Assembly (NCBI GenBank): GCA_029012425.1
Contig: JAQXMB010000101.1
Location: 1 to 37,868 of the forward strand
Source of the DNA: a bacterium
Lineage (GTDB): Bacteria; Bacillota; Clostridia; Lachnospirales; Lachnospiraceae
DNA: 37,868 nucleotides
Direction of reading: 5' to 3'
The position numbers and the translations under genes were made by a program. The first letter of the stretch is position 1. Each line of letters begins with the position of its first letter. Under the pieces are notes generated by a model. It saw only the letters and a program-made list of their open reading frames with translations. It had not been told where the DNA came from and ran no database searches. Positions 27,184-35,030 of the stretch are shown here, piece after piece.

Positions 27184-27942
27184 ATGCAAAAAAATATATT
27201 GATTGTAACCGAAATAAAAGGATATCTGATGCTCAGTCTCAAGGAACGCTTTGAGCAGGACGGCTACGAGGTAATCACGATGACTGCGGATATTGACGAG
27301 CTGAGTAAGGTGACGGAAGAGATTGGCGGAATACTGATATTTGCAGATGAGCATCTTGTAACGCAAAGTCAGGCATTGGTTTATTTGAAGGATTGGGCTG
27401 CCGAGCATGACAAACCGATTTTTGCAATTGGTTCGAATGACGAGTTGGCAGAGATTACTTCAATTATGACTGCACCGATGATCAGCGAGAAATTTATTCG
27501 CCCGATTAATGTGAATGATTTGGTTAAAGCAGTGGATACTTTTCTTAAAAAGTTCTACAGCGATAATAAGAAAAAGATTCTCGTTGTAGATGATTCCGGA
27601 GTAATGCTGCGAAATGTGAAGGCATGGTTAGAAGATAAGTATCAGGTGTTTCTTGCCAATTCAGGTGCGATGGCAATTAAATATCTGGCGATTAACCGGC
27701 CGGATTTAGTGCTTCTTGACTATGAGATGCCGATTGTTGACGGAAAACAGGTGCTTGCAATGATTCGCGCAGAGCAGGAGTTTGCTGACATGCCGGTTAT
27801 TTTCCTGACCAGTAAGGATGACAAGGAAAGTGTGTTGCAGGTTATGTCCTTAAAGCCGGAGGGATATTTGTTAAAGACAATGTCGCCGGATAAAATCAAG
27901 CAGACCATAGATGATTTCTTTGAGAAACGAAAAGGAAGATAG
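27184..27942 (+). CDS. response regulator with two receiver modules, no output domain
   Basis: 252 residues. The first ~120 residues have a receiver-like fold but lack the acidic pair (ILIVTEIKG where DD is expected) and are probably a pseudo-receiver. The second module (~129-250) is a normal receiver: Asp136/137 in LVVDDSG, the phospho-acceptor Asp179 in LLDYEMP, Thr209/Ser210, and Lys231 in LLKTM. There is no DNA-binding or enzymatic domain, so it would act by protein contact or as a phosphate shuttle. AAGGAGG precedes the start. The next gene, cbiG, follows one base after the stop. Confidence 0.9.
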   Translation: MQKNILIVTEIKGYLMLSLKERFEQDGYEVITMTADIDELSKVTEEIGGILIFADEHLVTQSQALVYLKDWAAEHDKPIFAIGSNDELAEITSIMTAPMISEKFIRPINVNDLVKAVDTFLKKFYSDNKKKILVVDDSGVMLRNVKAWLEDKYQVFLANSGAMAIKYLAINRPDLVLLDYEMPIVDGKQVLAMIRAEQEFADMPVIFLTSKDDKESVLQVMSLKPEGYLLKTMSPDKIKQTIDDFFEKRKGR

Positions 27943-27943
27943 C

Positions 27944-28957
27944 GTGAAAAGAAAGCTTGCGATTTTGGCATTTACTGACCGGGGGGTTGCATCCGGTGAG
28001 CAGATTACACAGCGTTTCAGCGATAACGGGTGGGAGCTTACCAGGCTTGCACCCGTAAGTCATTTTCGGGATGGCTGGCGGGGATTTGAGAAATTAGACC
28101 TTGTAATGGAGGAATTATTTCTTCATCAGGATGCACTGCTTTTCATCGGGGCGACAGGTATTGCGGTTCGAAGCATTGCATCATTCGTGGCGAGTAAGCT
28201 CAGCGATCCGGCAGTTCTTGTTATGGATGAGGACATGGAGCATGTGATTCCGCTCCTGAGCGGTCATGTCGGGGGCGCGAACGAATTGGCGCGTCAGTTG
28301 GCGGTGGTTTGTGGTGCAGAGCCGGTAATAACGACCGCAACCGATCGAAAGGATGTATTTTCAGTTGATACATTTGCGAAAAACAACCAGCTGACAATTG
28401 TTGAGAAGGATGAGATCAAACACCTGTCGGCATCGCTGTTAAAAGGGGAACCGATTGGTGCACTCACACCAAAATGTGGATTTGTAGTGTCAAAAGAGAT
28501 AAAAGGACATCCATTTTCTCATACCCTTCATCTGGTTCCGCAGGATTTCGTTGTCGGGATTGGATGTAAAAAGGATAAACCCGTTGAGCAGCTGAAAGAA
28601 TTTTTGCAGGATATATTTTCAGAAAACGGCTGGTCAATCTATCGGATCAGAGCATTTGCCTCGATAGATAGAAAGGCGCATGAGAAAGGTCTTGTTACAT
28701 TGGCAAAGCAGATTGGAGTTCCGTTTCTGACATTTCCGGCAGATGTTCTGGCAAACCAGAAAGGCGATTTTTCACATTCGGATTTTGTTGAACAGACCAT
28801 AGGCGTTGGGAATGTATGTGAGAGAAGTGCGCTGGCGGCAGCAGTGAGCGAGGGATGGATGGAAGCTGACGCGATATTTGATAATTACAGTATGTTGAGA
28901 AAACACAGCCGCGATGGCATGACAATCAGCGTGCTTTCGTTATCCGGTATCAAATAA
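27944..28957 (+). CDS. cbiG: cobalt-precorrin 5A hydrolase (CbiG)
   Basis: 337 residues, near normal for CbiG. The N-terminal domain has FIGATGIAVRSIA (~67-79) and LLSGHVGGANELA (~104-116); the middle contains DRKDVFSVDTFA; the C-terminal domain has VVGIGCKKDKP (~203-213) and VGNVCERSALAAA. CbiG opens the delta-lactone of cobalt-precorrin 5A and releases acetaldehyde in anaerobic cobalamin synthesis. No other cobalamin gene is in the window. The GTG at 27944 is chosen because AAGGA lies seven bases upstream and it avoids a 32-bp overlap with the regulator. One base separates it from the upstream gene, so the two are coexpressed. Confidence 0.88.
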   Translation: MKRKLAILAFTDRGVASGEQITQRFSDNGWELTRLAPVSHFRDGWRGFEKLDLVMEELFLHQDALLFIGATGIAVRSIASFVASKLSDPAVLVMDEDMEHVIPLLSGHVGGANELARQLAVVCGAEPVITTATDRKDVFSVDTFAKNNQLTIVEKDEIKHLSASLLKGEPIGALTPKCGFVVSKEIKGHPFSHTLHLVPQDFVVGIGCKKDKPVEQLKEFLQDIFSENGWSIYRIRAFASIDRKAHEKGLVTLAKQIGVPFLTFPADVLANQKGDFSHSDFVEQTIGVGNVCERSALAAAVSEGWMEADAIFDNYSMLRKHSRDGMTISVLSLSGIK

Positions 28958-28988
28958 CAGACCGGTTGAATAATGTAGGGAGACATTT

Positions 28989-29585
28989 ATGAAAGATCAG
29001 AAGACACAGCTAAACGAAGAAAAAGAATTAAAAATGGATAAGAAAACAGAAGTATCGGCTGAGACAGGGGAGCCTGATGATGAGGATGCGGATGGAGAAC
29101 TGATTCCTGAGGAAAGTATGCAGGAACATTTGTATAATAAGGCAAACAAGCGTATGGGATTTGCACCGCATATGTATCGCCGGGAGGATCAGGCTGATAT
29201 GTACCGTCAGGCAGCAGAATTGTTTGGTCAGGTACCGGGTTTTGAACAGGCAGATGAACTCCGGGAAGAGTGCTTAAAGGAGGCTGATCGATATCGAAAT
29301 CTGTATATCAAAGAAGCATCTGAACTTGCACAGAAAGTAGTTTTGGAGGCCGCTGATCTGTATTCATGCAGCAAAGCGCAGAATTTGATTGATGCAATTT
29401 CTGCTGAATGCGATCTGTCATCCCTGCAGGAACAGCTGGATGTCAAAATAAAAAAGCAGCAGCGAAAAGCAAAGTGGATCAATTATTTGAAAAAAATAGC
29501 AATTGTTGTAGCTATTTTGGCGATAATAATCGTTATTATATATGTAAGGGCGGAAATGGGAGTGAAAATCACAATGCCCGTATAA
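28989..29585 (+). CDS. tail-anchored helical protein of unknown function
   Basis: 198 residues. The N-terminal ~45 residues are highly charged and probably disordered. A helical region (~48-160) follows with TPR-like character (MYRQAAELFGQVPGFEQADELREEC), and one C-terminal membrane helix (~168-186) leaves a short tail outside. I do not recognise a named family. TPR-like cytoplasmic domains usually hold partner proteins, so it may tether something to the membrane. It begins 31 bp after cbiG with GGGAG ahead of the ATG, and the transglutaminase-like gene follows after 24 bp. Confidence 0.7.
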   Translation: MKDQKTQLNEEKELKMDKKTEVSAETGEPDDEDADGELIPEESMQEHLYNKANKRMGFAPHMYRREDQADMYRQAAELFGQVPGFEQADELREECLKEADRYRNLYIKEASELAQKVVLEAADLYSCSKAQNLIDAISAECDLSSLQEQLDVKIKKQQRKAKWINYLKKIAIVVAILAIIIVIIYVRAEMGVKITMPV

Positions 29586-29609
29586 AAAGAAGAAGGAAAG
29601 AGGAAGTAA

Positions 29610-31070
29610 ATGATGAGCGAAGAAGTAAAGGAAGAGATCAAGCTGCCGGATGATGCAGCAGAAAATGGTAAGAAGACGAAAACGAAGAAAACGAAACAGA
29701 AAAAGGTTCCGGTTGGAATAATTGCCGGAATTACATGTGCCGTGCTTGCAGTCGGAGGACTTGGGGCAGGTATCGGAATGGGTATTTCCTTAAGCCGCGA
29801 GCTGATCGGGCAAAACGAGAAACAGTATGAAAAGGTAAGTCGCTTTATCGATGATGAGCGCGAACGCCAGGCGAAGGAAGAGGAAAAAGAGAGCGAATAT
29901 CAGGAGGATGGATTTAAGGTTGCGGAACAATATGAGATTCGAAGCACTACACATATTTCTGATGCATATAAGAACAATGATCCGAGTGCATTGAGCGAGG
30001 AGGATCGTGAGACTTATGACATGGCAAAGGCAATTCTTGATGAGATCATTAAGGATAATATGTCGGTCTATGAAAAAGAAGTAGCAGTTTATGACTGGAT
30101 GTATAACAATATCGGACAGGGAAGCGGACATGTGATTGCACTTCCCGGAGCAAGCAGCAACTCCTTTACGCCGCATGATGTATTGAAGTCGCGCAGTGCA
30201 GTATGTGTGGGATACGCGACAACCTTTCGTATGTTTGTAAATATGCTGGGTATGGATTGTCATATTGTACATAACGATTATCATTCATGGGATATGGTTC
30301 AGTTGGACGACAATGAGTGGTATCAGCTGGATATCTATAGCGATGTATCCGGCCATACACAGTATCGCAACTTTAATATGACAGATGAGATGGCAAGAAA
30401 CGGACATGATTGGGATGGTTCTTCCCTGCCGGAGGCAAAAGGCTATACCTATTCTTATGCCGTACAGAATGCAAAACCGATTGGCGGGCTGATGGAAGTG
30501 CCGGCAAAGATTCGAGAGATGCTGTCTCAGCCCGGAAGCCGTGGTATATACTGTAAATTCCCTAAGAAGCTTTCGGAGGAGGATCTGGCGCTTGCGGATC
30601 TTATGATTTCCCAGTGTCAGTCAGCAGCATATGTGCTTCCGGAATTAAACGGAAGAGAAATTACGGCTCGTTGGTGCGCGGCAGAAGACGATACCTATAT
30701 TCTTGAGGTATATACCATGGATTACAGCGGCAGCAGCAATATGTTTGATGTCGATTACGATCTCGCACAGCGGATGATTGATACAATTAATCTGGCCTTT
30801 GGTTCAGAACTGATAAATCCGGTTACTCCGAAGGAGAATCAGCAGGAGGGCGAAAATCAGGCTGTAACTGAGACCGAAAGCAAAACGGATGGTGCTTCCA
30901 CGGAAGAAAATACCTCCGAGACTCAAACAATTACAGGAGAAACTTCGAACCCGAAAAGTGCCGGGGAATTAGAAAATCTGGATCCGGAGAAAAATGCTGC
31001 GGAAAGCGAAAGCGTAGAAGAGGCAACCGGAGTTGATTCCAATGAGACGACAGAGAAAATTGTAGACTAG
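29610..31070 (+). CDS. membrane-anchored transglutaminase-like protein
   Basis: About 486 residues. A lysine-rich cytoplasmic tail leads into one membrane helix (~33-60), a coiled acidic stalk (~65-105), and an outside transglutaminase-like core with Cys199 in SRSAVCVGYATTF, His225 in NDYHSWDMV and Asp241 in WYQLDIYSD. The C-terminal ~80 residues are a low-complexity Glu/Thr/Ser-rich tail. Either of two adjacent ATGs (29610, 29613) could be used. It is the second transglutaminase-fold protein of this cluster and the third in the window. The substrate is unknown. Confidence 0.83.
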   Translation: MMSEEVKEEIKLPDDAAENGKKTKTKKTKQKKVPVGIIAGITCAVLAVGGLGAGIGMGISLSRELIGQNEKQYEKVSRFIDDERERQAKEEEKESEYQEDGFKVAEQYEIRSTTHISDAYKNNDPSALSEEDRETYDMAKAILDEIIKDNMSVYEKEVAVYDWMYNNIGQGSGHVIALPGASSNSFTPHDVLKSRSAVCVGYATTFRMFVNMLGMDCHIVHNDYHSWDMVQLDDNEWYQLDIYSDVSGHTQYRNFNMTDEMARNGHDWDGSSLPEAKGYTYSYAVQNAKPIGGLMEVPAKIREMLSQPGSRGIYCKFPKKLSEEDLALADLMISQCQSAAYVLPELNGREITARWCAAEDDTYILEVYTMDYSGSSNMFDVDYDLAQRMIDTINLAFGSELINPVTPKENQQEGENQAVTETESKTDGASTEENTSETQTITGETSNPKSAGELENLDPEKNAAESESVEEATGVDSNETTEKIVD

Positions 31071-31082
31071 GAGCAGAAAGAC

Positions 31083-31601
31083 ATGAAAAAGAAAAGTAGA
31101 ATCTGGGCAGTGCTTTTGACTGTGCTCATATCTTTTGGAAGCATGGGCTGTGGTGCCAAAGAGGAAGCACCGCAAGAGCCTGCTTCACAGGAGATATCCA
31201 TCGACCTGAATGCACTGCGCGAGGCAATGCTTTCAGCAGATACAACACTTCCTGACATGAAGCTTAGCACAAGCGATGATGTACAGGCGGAACTGGCATT
31301 TGGCGGAGTTTCGGATTTCGCATATGATCGCATCGGTGCATATTTCTATGCGTTTGCACCGGACGGAGGTGCACAGGAGATTGTTGTAGTAGAGTTAAGG
31401 GATGCATCAGATGCAGCAGCGTGTATGGATTCGTTCCATGATCATATTGAGTTTCGAAGAGGTGTGCTCGCAGAGTACGCACCGGATCAGATACAACTGT
31501 TGGACAGTGCCGTTATCACGAGAAGCGGAAAGTATGTCACACTGATTATCAGTGAAAAGAGCGGACTCGTGCAACAGGCATTTAAAGGATTTTTTGAATA
31601 A
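31083..31601 (+). CDS. DUF4358 lipoprotein of acyltransferase cassette B
   Basis: 172 residues. The lipoprotein signal ends GSMGC with Cys23 as the modified residue. The mature part fits DUF4358: ELAFGGVSDFAYDRIGAYFY, IVVVELRDASDAAACMDSF, a LAEYAPDQIQLLDSAV stretch and a final strand GKYVTLIIS. DUF4358 lipoproteins are often found beside MBOAT acyltransferases in Clostridia, as here (next gene 41 bp away). Its position matches the lipoprotein at 12584-13138 in cassette A. The function is not known; a role on the outer face with the acyltransferase is inferred. Confidence 0.85.
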   Translation: MKKKSRIWAVLLTVLISFGSMGCGAKEEAPQEPASQEISIDLNALREAMLSADTTLPDMKLSTSDDVQAELAFGGVSDFAYDRIGAYFYAFAPDGGAQEIVVVELRDASDAAACMDSFHDHIEFRRGVLAEYAPDQIQLLDSAVITRSGKYVTLIISEKSGLVQQAFKGFFE

Positions 31602-31642
31602 CAATTACAAATAACAAAAAAGAGCAGGCGGAGGGAAAGACG

Positions 31643-33049
31643 ATGGTTTTTAGCAGTATCATATTTTTGTGTGGTTTTCTCACAACCGTGCTGCTCTTAT
31701 ATTATGTTTTGCCGAAGAGCATGAGGAACGGATGGCTGTTTTTGACGAGTCTATGCTTTTATGCATGGGGCGAGCCACGCTATGTCCTGATCATGCTCTT
31801 TTCGACTTTTTTCGACTATGGAAACGGAAGATTGATTGAATATTTCCGAAAAAAAGAGAAACCGGCCATACTTCCGCGACTCGTATTAATTGTATCAATT
31901 ATCGGGAACCTTGGTATTTTATGCTTTTTTAAATATACGGATTTTGTGATCGGAACAATCAATCATCTGACAGGTTCCTCATTGGAGCTGCTTCGGCTGG
32001 CACTGCCGATTGGAATATCCTTCTACACCTTTCAGACGATGTCGTACACGATCGATGTGTACCGGGGAGAGATAAAAGCACAGAAGAATCTGATTTCATT
32101 TGGCATGTATGTGTGCCTGTTTCCGCAATTAATTGCAGGACCGATTGTCAGGTATCGGGATATAGAGCATCAGGTTGATACGCGCGTACATACACCGGAG
32201 CGTGTGGCTGCCGGCATGCAGCGGTTTTTAATCGGACTTGCAAAGAAGGTGCTCCTTGCTAATCAGATTGGAAGGCTTTGGGACGAAGTACTTGGCATGA
32301 CAGGAAATGGATTGACAACTGCGATGGCATGGTTTGGAGCAATTGCATTTACTTTTCAGATCTATTTTGATTTTTCGGGCTATTCAGATATGGCAATCGG
32401 ACTTGGACAAATGCTCGGATTTACATTTCCTGAGAATTTTGACCACCCGTATGAAGCGACAAGTATTACGCAGTTTTGGCGAAAGTGGCACATCACGCTC
32501 GGAAGCTGGTTTCGCGAATATGTGTATATTCCGCTTGGCGGGAACCGAAAAGGGCTGGCAAGGCAGATTTGCAACCTGTTTGTTGTCTGGTTTTTGACGG
32601 GACTTTGGCATGGAGCAGGATGGAACTTCGTGCTGTGGGGACTTTATTATTTCGTGTTGCTTTTGTTAGAAAAAACGATATTGCTTCGCGTATTCGAACG
32701 CATTCCGAGGTTGATACGGCATGTGTATTCCATGCTAATGGTTATGATCGGATGGGTGATTTTTGCATGTGATGATCTGGGAGTACTTGGGCAATATCTC
32801 AAAGCCTTGTTTGGAATCGGAGCTCCGCTTACCGATGCAAGAACAGTGTTTGTGTGGAGCTCGAATGCACTTTTTCTGCTGATTCTTGCAGTAGGAGCGA
32901 CGACACTGCCGGCAAGGCTGTGCAGGAAAATCATTCCTGAAAAAGCACGGAGTATGGCATTGGCAGGATATACCATTGCTTTGCTTGCTGTCTCTCTGGC
33001 ACTGCTTGTGGCGGGAAGCTATAATCCGTTCTTATATTTCAGATTTTAG
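31643..33049 (+). CDS. MBOAT family O-acyltransferase (AlgI/DltB-like), cassette B
   Basis: 468 residues, polytopic, with the same signature blocks as the cassette A protein: FPQLIAGPIVRYRDI, YFDFSGYSDMAIGLG, FWRKWHITLGSWFREYVYIP (His283) and TGLWHGAGWNFVLWG (His323). Both proteins end SYxPFLYFRF. It should transfer an acyl group across the membrane to a wall or capsule polymer together with the DHHW protein encoded next. GGAGGG precedes the ATG, and the start MVFSSIIFL is typical. Sequence differences along the whole length suggest an old duplication rather than a recent copy. Confidence 0.93.
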   Translation: MVFSSIIFLCGFLTTVLLLYYVLPKSMRNGWLFLTSLCFYAWGEPRYVLIMLFSTFFDYGNGRLIEYFRKKEKPAILPRLVLIVSIIGNLGILCFFKYTDFVIGTINHLTGSSLELLRLALPIGISFYTFQTMSYTIDVYRGEIKAQKNLISFGMYVCLFPQLIAGPIVRYRDIEHQVDTRVHTPERVAAGMQRFLIGLAKKVLLANQIGRLWDEVLGMTGNGLTTAMAWFGAIAFTFQIYFDFSGYSDMAIGLGQMLGFTFPENFDHPYEATSITQFWRKWHITLGSWFREYVYIPLGGNRKGLARQICNLFVVWFLTGLWHGAGWNFVLWGLYYFVLLLLEKTILLRVFERIPRLIRHVYSMLMVMIGWVIFACDDLGVLGQYLKALFGIGAPLTDARTVFVWSSNALFLLILAVGATTLPARLCRKIIPEKARSMALAGYTIALLAVSLALLVAGSYNPFLYFRF

Positions 33050-33112
33050 AGTCAGACTGTTAGGAATGTATTGGTAAAAGTGATTGAAACCATTAACGGA
33101 AAGCGATTGATT

Positions 33113-34327
33113 ATGAAAAAGAAGACTGATAAGAAACGAACAATTTCATCAATCATATATCTGTTCCTGACACTTGGAGTGTTTGTATGCGCAGGGCTGC
33201 TGATGCTTCTGTTGCCACAGAAGGAGTATTCTGTGATGGAGAACCGATATCTGACAAAGGCACCGCAGGTGAATATCACGGGGGTATTATCCGGTGAGGT
33301 TCAGGAGCAGCTGACAAAGGCCGCCGCAGATCAGTTCCCGCTCCGAAATATGTGGATGCAGATTGCAACATCCTATCGCAGCCTTATGAACCGAAAGGAA
33401 ATCGATGGCGTATATATTGGAAAAGACGGGGCGCTGTTCAATCGTGTGACGGATACGGATTTTGAATGGAACAATTATGAAAAAAATCTTGATATCATCC
33501 GACAGGCGGCCGGACGATCCGGTGCAGACTGGAGTGTGATGCTCGTTCCGGGTTCCGGAATTATTCTGTCAGAAGCGTTGCCAAAAGGTGCTGTGATGTA
33601 TGACAGCGAGCGGGCATATGCAATCGGTGAGCAGATATTTGCGAATGAAAAGCTGCATTGGCTGGATACAAGAGAGACACTCGAAGCAGCAAGCCGGAAA
33701 GAAAACCGTCCGGTTTACTACCGAACCGATCATCATTGGACGAGTATCGGAGCTTACGAGGGTGCAAAAGTGTATGCAGACAGCGTTGGAATTGCTCTTG
33801 ATGAATTGGATTCGTATGGTATGACGGTTGCAAGCGAGAATTTTCTTGGAACGGTCTATTCGAAGGTTCCGGGACTGCCCGGCGTGATGGCAGATACCAT
33901 TCTGCTTCCCGAGCAATTGCCGGAAGGGCTTGTGATTGAAACTGCCGGGCCGCCGGCGGATGCGCTGTCGGCAGATGGAAAAAAAGAGATGCCGATATTG
34001 GATGGTATTTATGACAAAAGTAAGCTTTCGGGAAAAGATCAGTATGCGGTTTTCTTTGGTGGAAATTACAGTCGAATCTCGATTAAGAATCCGCAGGCAG
34101 AGCATGCGAATCGTAAGCTGTTACTGATTAAAGATTCTTATGCAAACAGCATGGTTCCGTATCTGATTTCTCAGTACGGGGAAATCACGATGCTTGATAT
34201 GCGTTACTTTACGGATTCTTTTACGGAGTTTTTGTCCGATGAACAGCCGGATGAGGTACTTGTATTATATGAAATGAGTAATTTTGCATCTGATCGAAGC
34301 GTATATAAGCTTCTGATGAATCAGTAG
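33113..34327 (+). CDS. DHHW/AlgJ-like extracellular acyl transfer protein, cassette B
   Basis: About 404 residues. One N-terminal helix (~12-35) is followed by an outside domain with DQFPLRNMW, the exact signature TDHHW (~205-209) and IKDSYANS with candidate Ser342. Block order matches the cassette A protein, including the YAVFFGGNYSRISIKNP strand. The start is uncertain: the ATG at 33113 (GGAAAG at 33098-33103) gives a basic MKKK leader like its paralogue, while a TTG at 33071 with AGGA upstream would add 14 residues. It is the last gene of the long cluster; a 151-bp gap follows. Confidence 0.82.
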   Translation: MKKKTDKKRTISSIIYLFLTLGVFVCAGLLMLLLPQKEYSVMENRYLTKAPQVNITGVLSGEVQEQLTKAAADQFPLRNMWMQIATSYRSLMNRKEIDGVYIGKDGALFNRVTDTDFEWNNYEKNLDIIRQAAGRSGADWSVMLVPGSGIILSEALPKGAVMYDSERAYAIGEQIFANEKLHWLDTRETLEAASRKENRPVYYRTDHHWTSIGAYEGAKVYADSVGIALDELDSYGMTVASENFLGTVYSKVPGLPGVMADTILLPEQLPEGLVIETAGPPADALSADGKKEMPILDGIYDKSKLSGKDQYAVFFGGNYSRISIKNPQAEHANRKLLLIKDSYANSMVPYLISQYGEITMLDMRYFTDSFTEFLSDEQPDEVLVLYEMSNFASDRSVYKLLMNQ

Positions 34328-34402
34328 GGAGAATTGAGCCGGAGTCTGAACATACAGCCGTGGATGAATGAAATATTTTTAAAAATCTTGTAGTGAAATA
34401 AA

Positions 34403-34455
34403 CAAAACCATCGTTTGGTTTTATGTAAGTACCCAATCCGCAGGGTGATTGCGGA
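34403..34455 (+). promoter_or_regulatory. hairpins in the gap before the ECF sigma gene
   Basis: AAAACCA (34403-34409) pairs perfectly with TGGTTTT (34415-34421) across five bases, and could be a weak A/T-rich terminator for the long cluster. A second short stem, TCCGC (34436-34440) with GCGGA (34451-34455), lies just before the sigma gene's ribosome site. No standard promoter was found, so an ECF-type autoregulated promoter may lie here. Confidence 0.35.
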
Positions 34456-34478
34456 GGACGCGCGCAGGGGGAATACAT

Positions 34479-35030
34479 ATGTTACTGTTTCTGGCAATGC
34501 TGGATACGGAGGAGGAAAAGGATAAATTCGCGAGACTTTACGAAAAGTATCGTTATCTTCTTCTGTATGTGGCAAAAGATATACTAAAGGATAGCTACCT
34601 CGCAGAGGATGCGGTACAGGAAGCTTATTTGGCACTCACGAGGCATATGGATAAAGTGGATGCCGTGGACAGCCCGCAAACGAAGCGATTTCTTGTGACA
34701 ATCGTAAAGAGTAAGGCAATTGACAGACTGCGCAAGGAGCAGCGTGTCGAACTCAGTGCGTACGAGGATGCACTTGGCGATGTGGAAGATCAAAAGGACC
34801 TGCTTGACGATTATGTGAAGGAGGAGGCATTTGATCAGTTGGTCGATGCAATCCGCAGTCTCGATGAGATTTACCGTGTTGTGCTGGAATGCCGCTTCCT
34901 GCATGAGTTATCCGAGAAGGAGACAGCAAAAATGCTTGGACTTACGGAGAAGACCGTGAGTGTGCGAACCTACCGCGCGAGAAATAAGTTAAAGGAAATG
35001 CTTGCGGTAAATCAGGGAGGAAGCGTATGA
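34479..35030 (+). CDS. ECF sigma factor (sigma-70 family)
   Basis: 183 residues with the two ECF regions. Region 2 includes FARLYEKYRYLLLYVAKDIL and YLAEDAVQEAYLAL; region 4 is LDEIYRVVLECRFLHELSEKE, then AKMLGLTEKTVSVRTYRARNKL, a helix-turn-helix. It should direct RNA polymerase to promoters of an envelope-related regulon. The ATG at 34479 has AGGGGG seven bases upstream; a TTG at 34449 is rejected. The stop overlaps the start of the next gene (ATGA), the usual link between an ECF sigma factor and its anti-sigma. Confidence 0.92.
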   Translation: MLLFLAMLDTEEEKDKFARLYEKYRYLLLYVAKDILKDSYLAEDAVQEAYLALTRHMDKVDAVDSPQTKRFLVTIVKSKAIDRLRKEQRVELSAYEDALGDVEDQKDLLDDYVKEEAFDQLVDAIRSLDEIYRVVLECRFLHELSEKETAKMLGLTEKTVSVRTYRARNKLKEMLAVNQGGSV

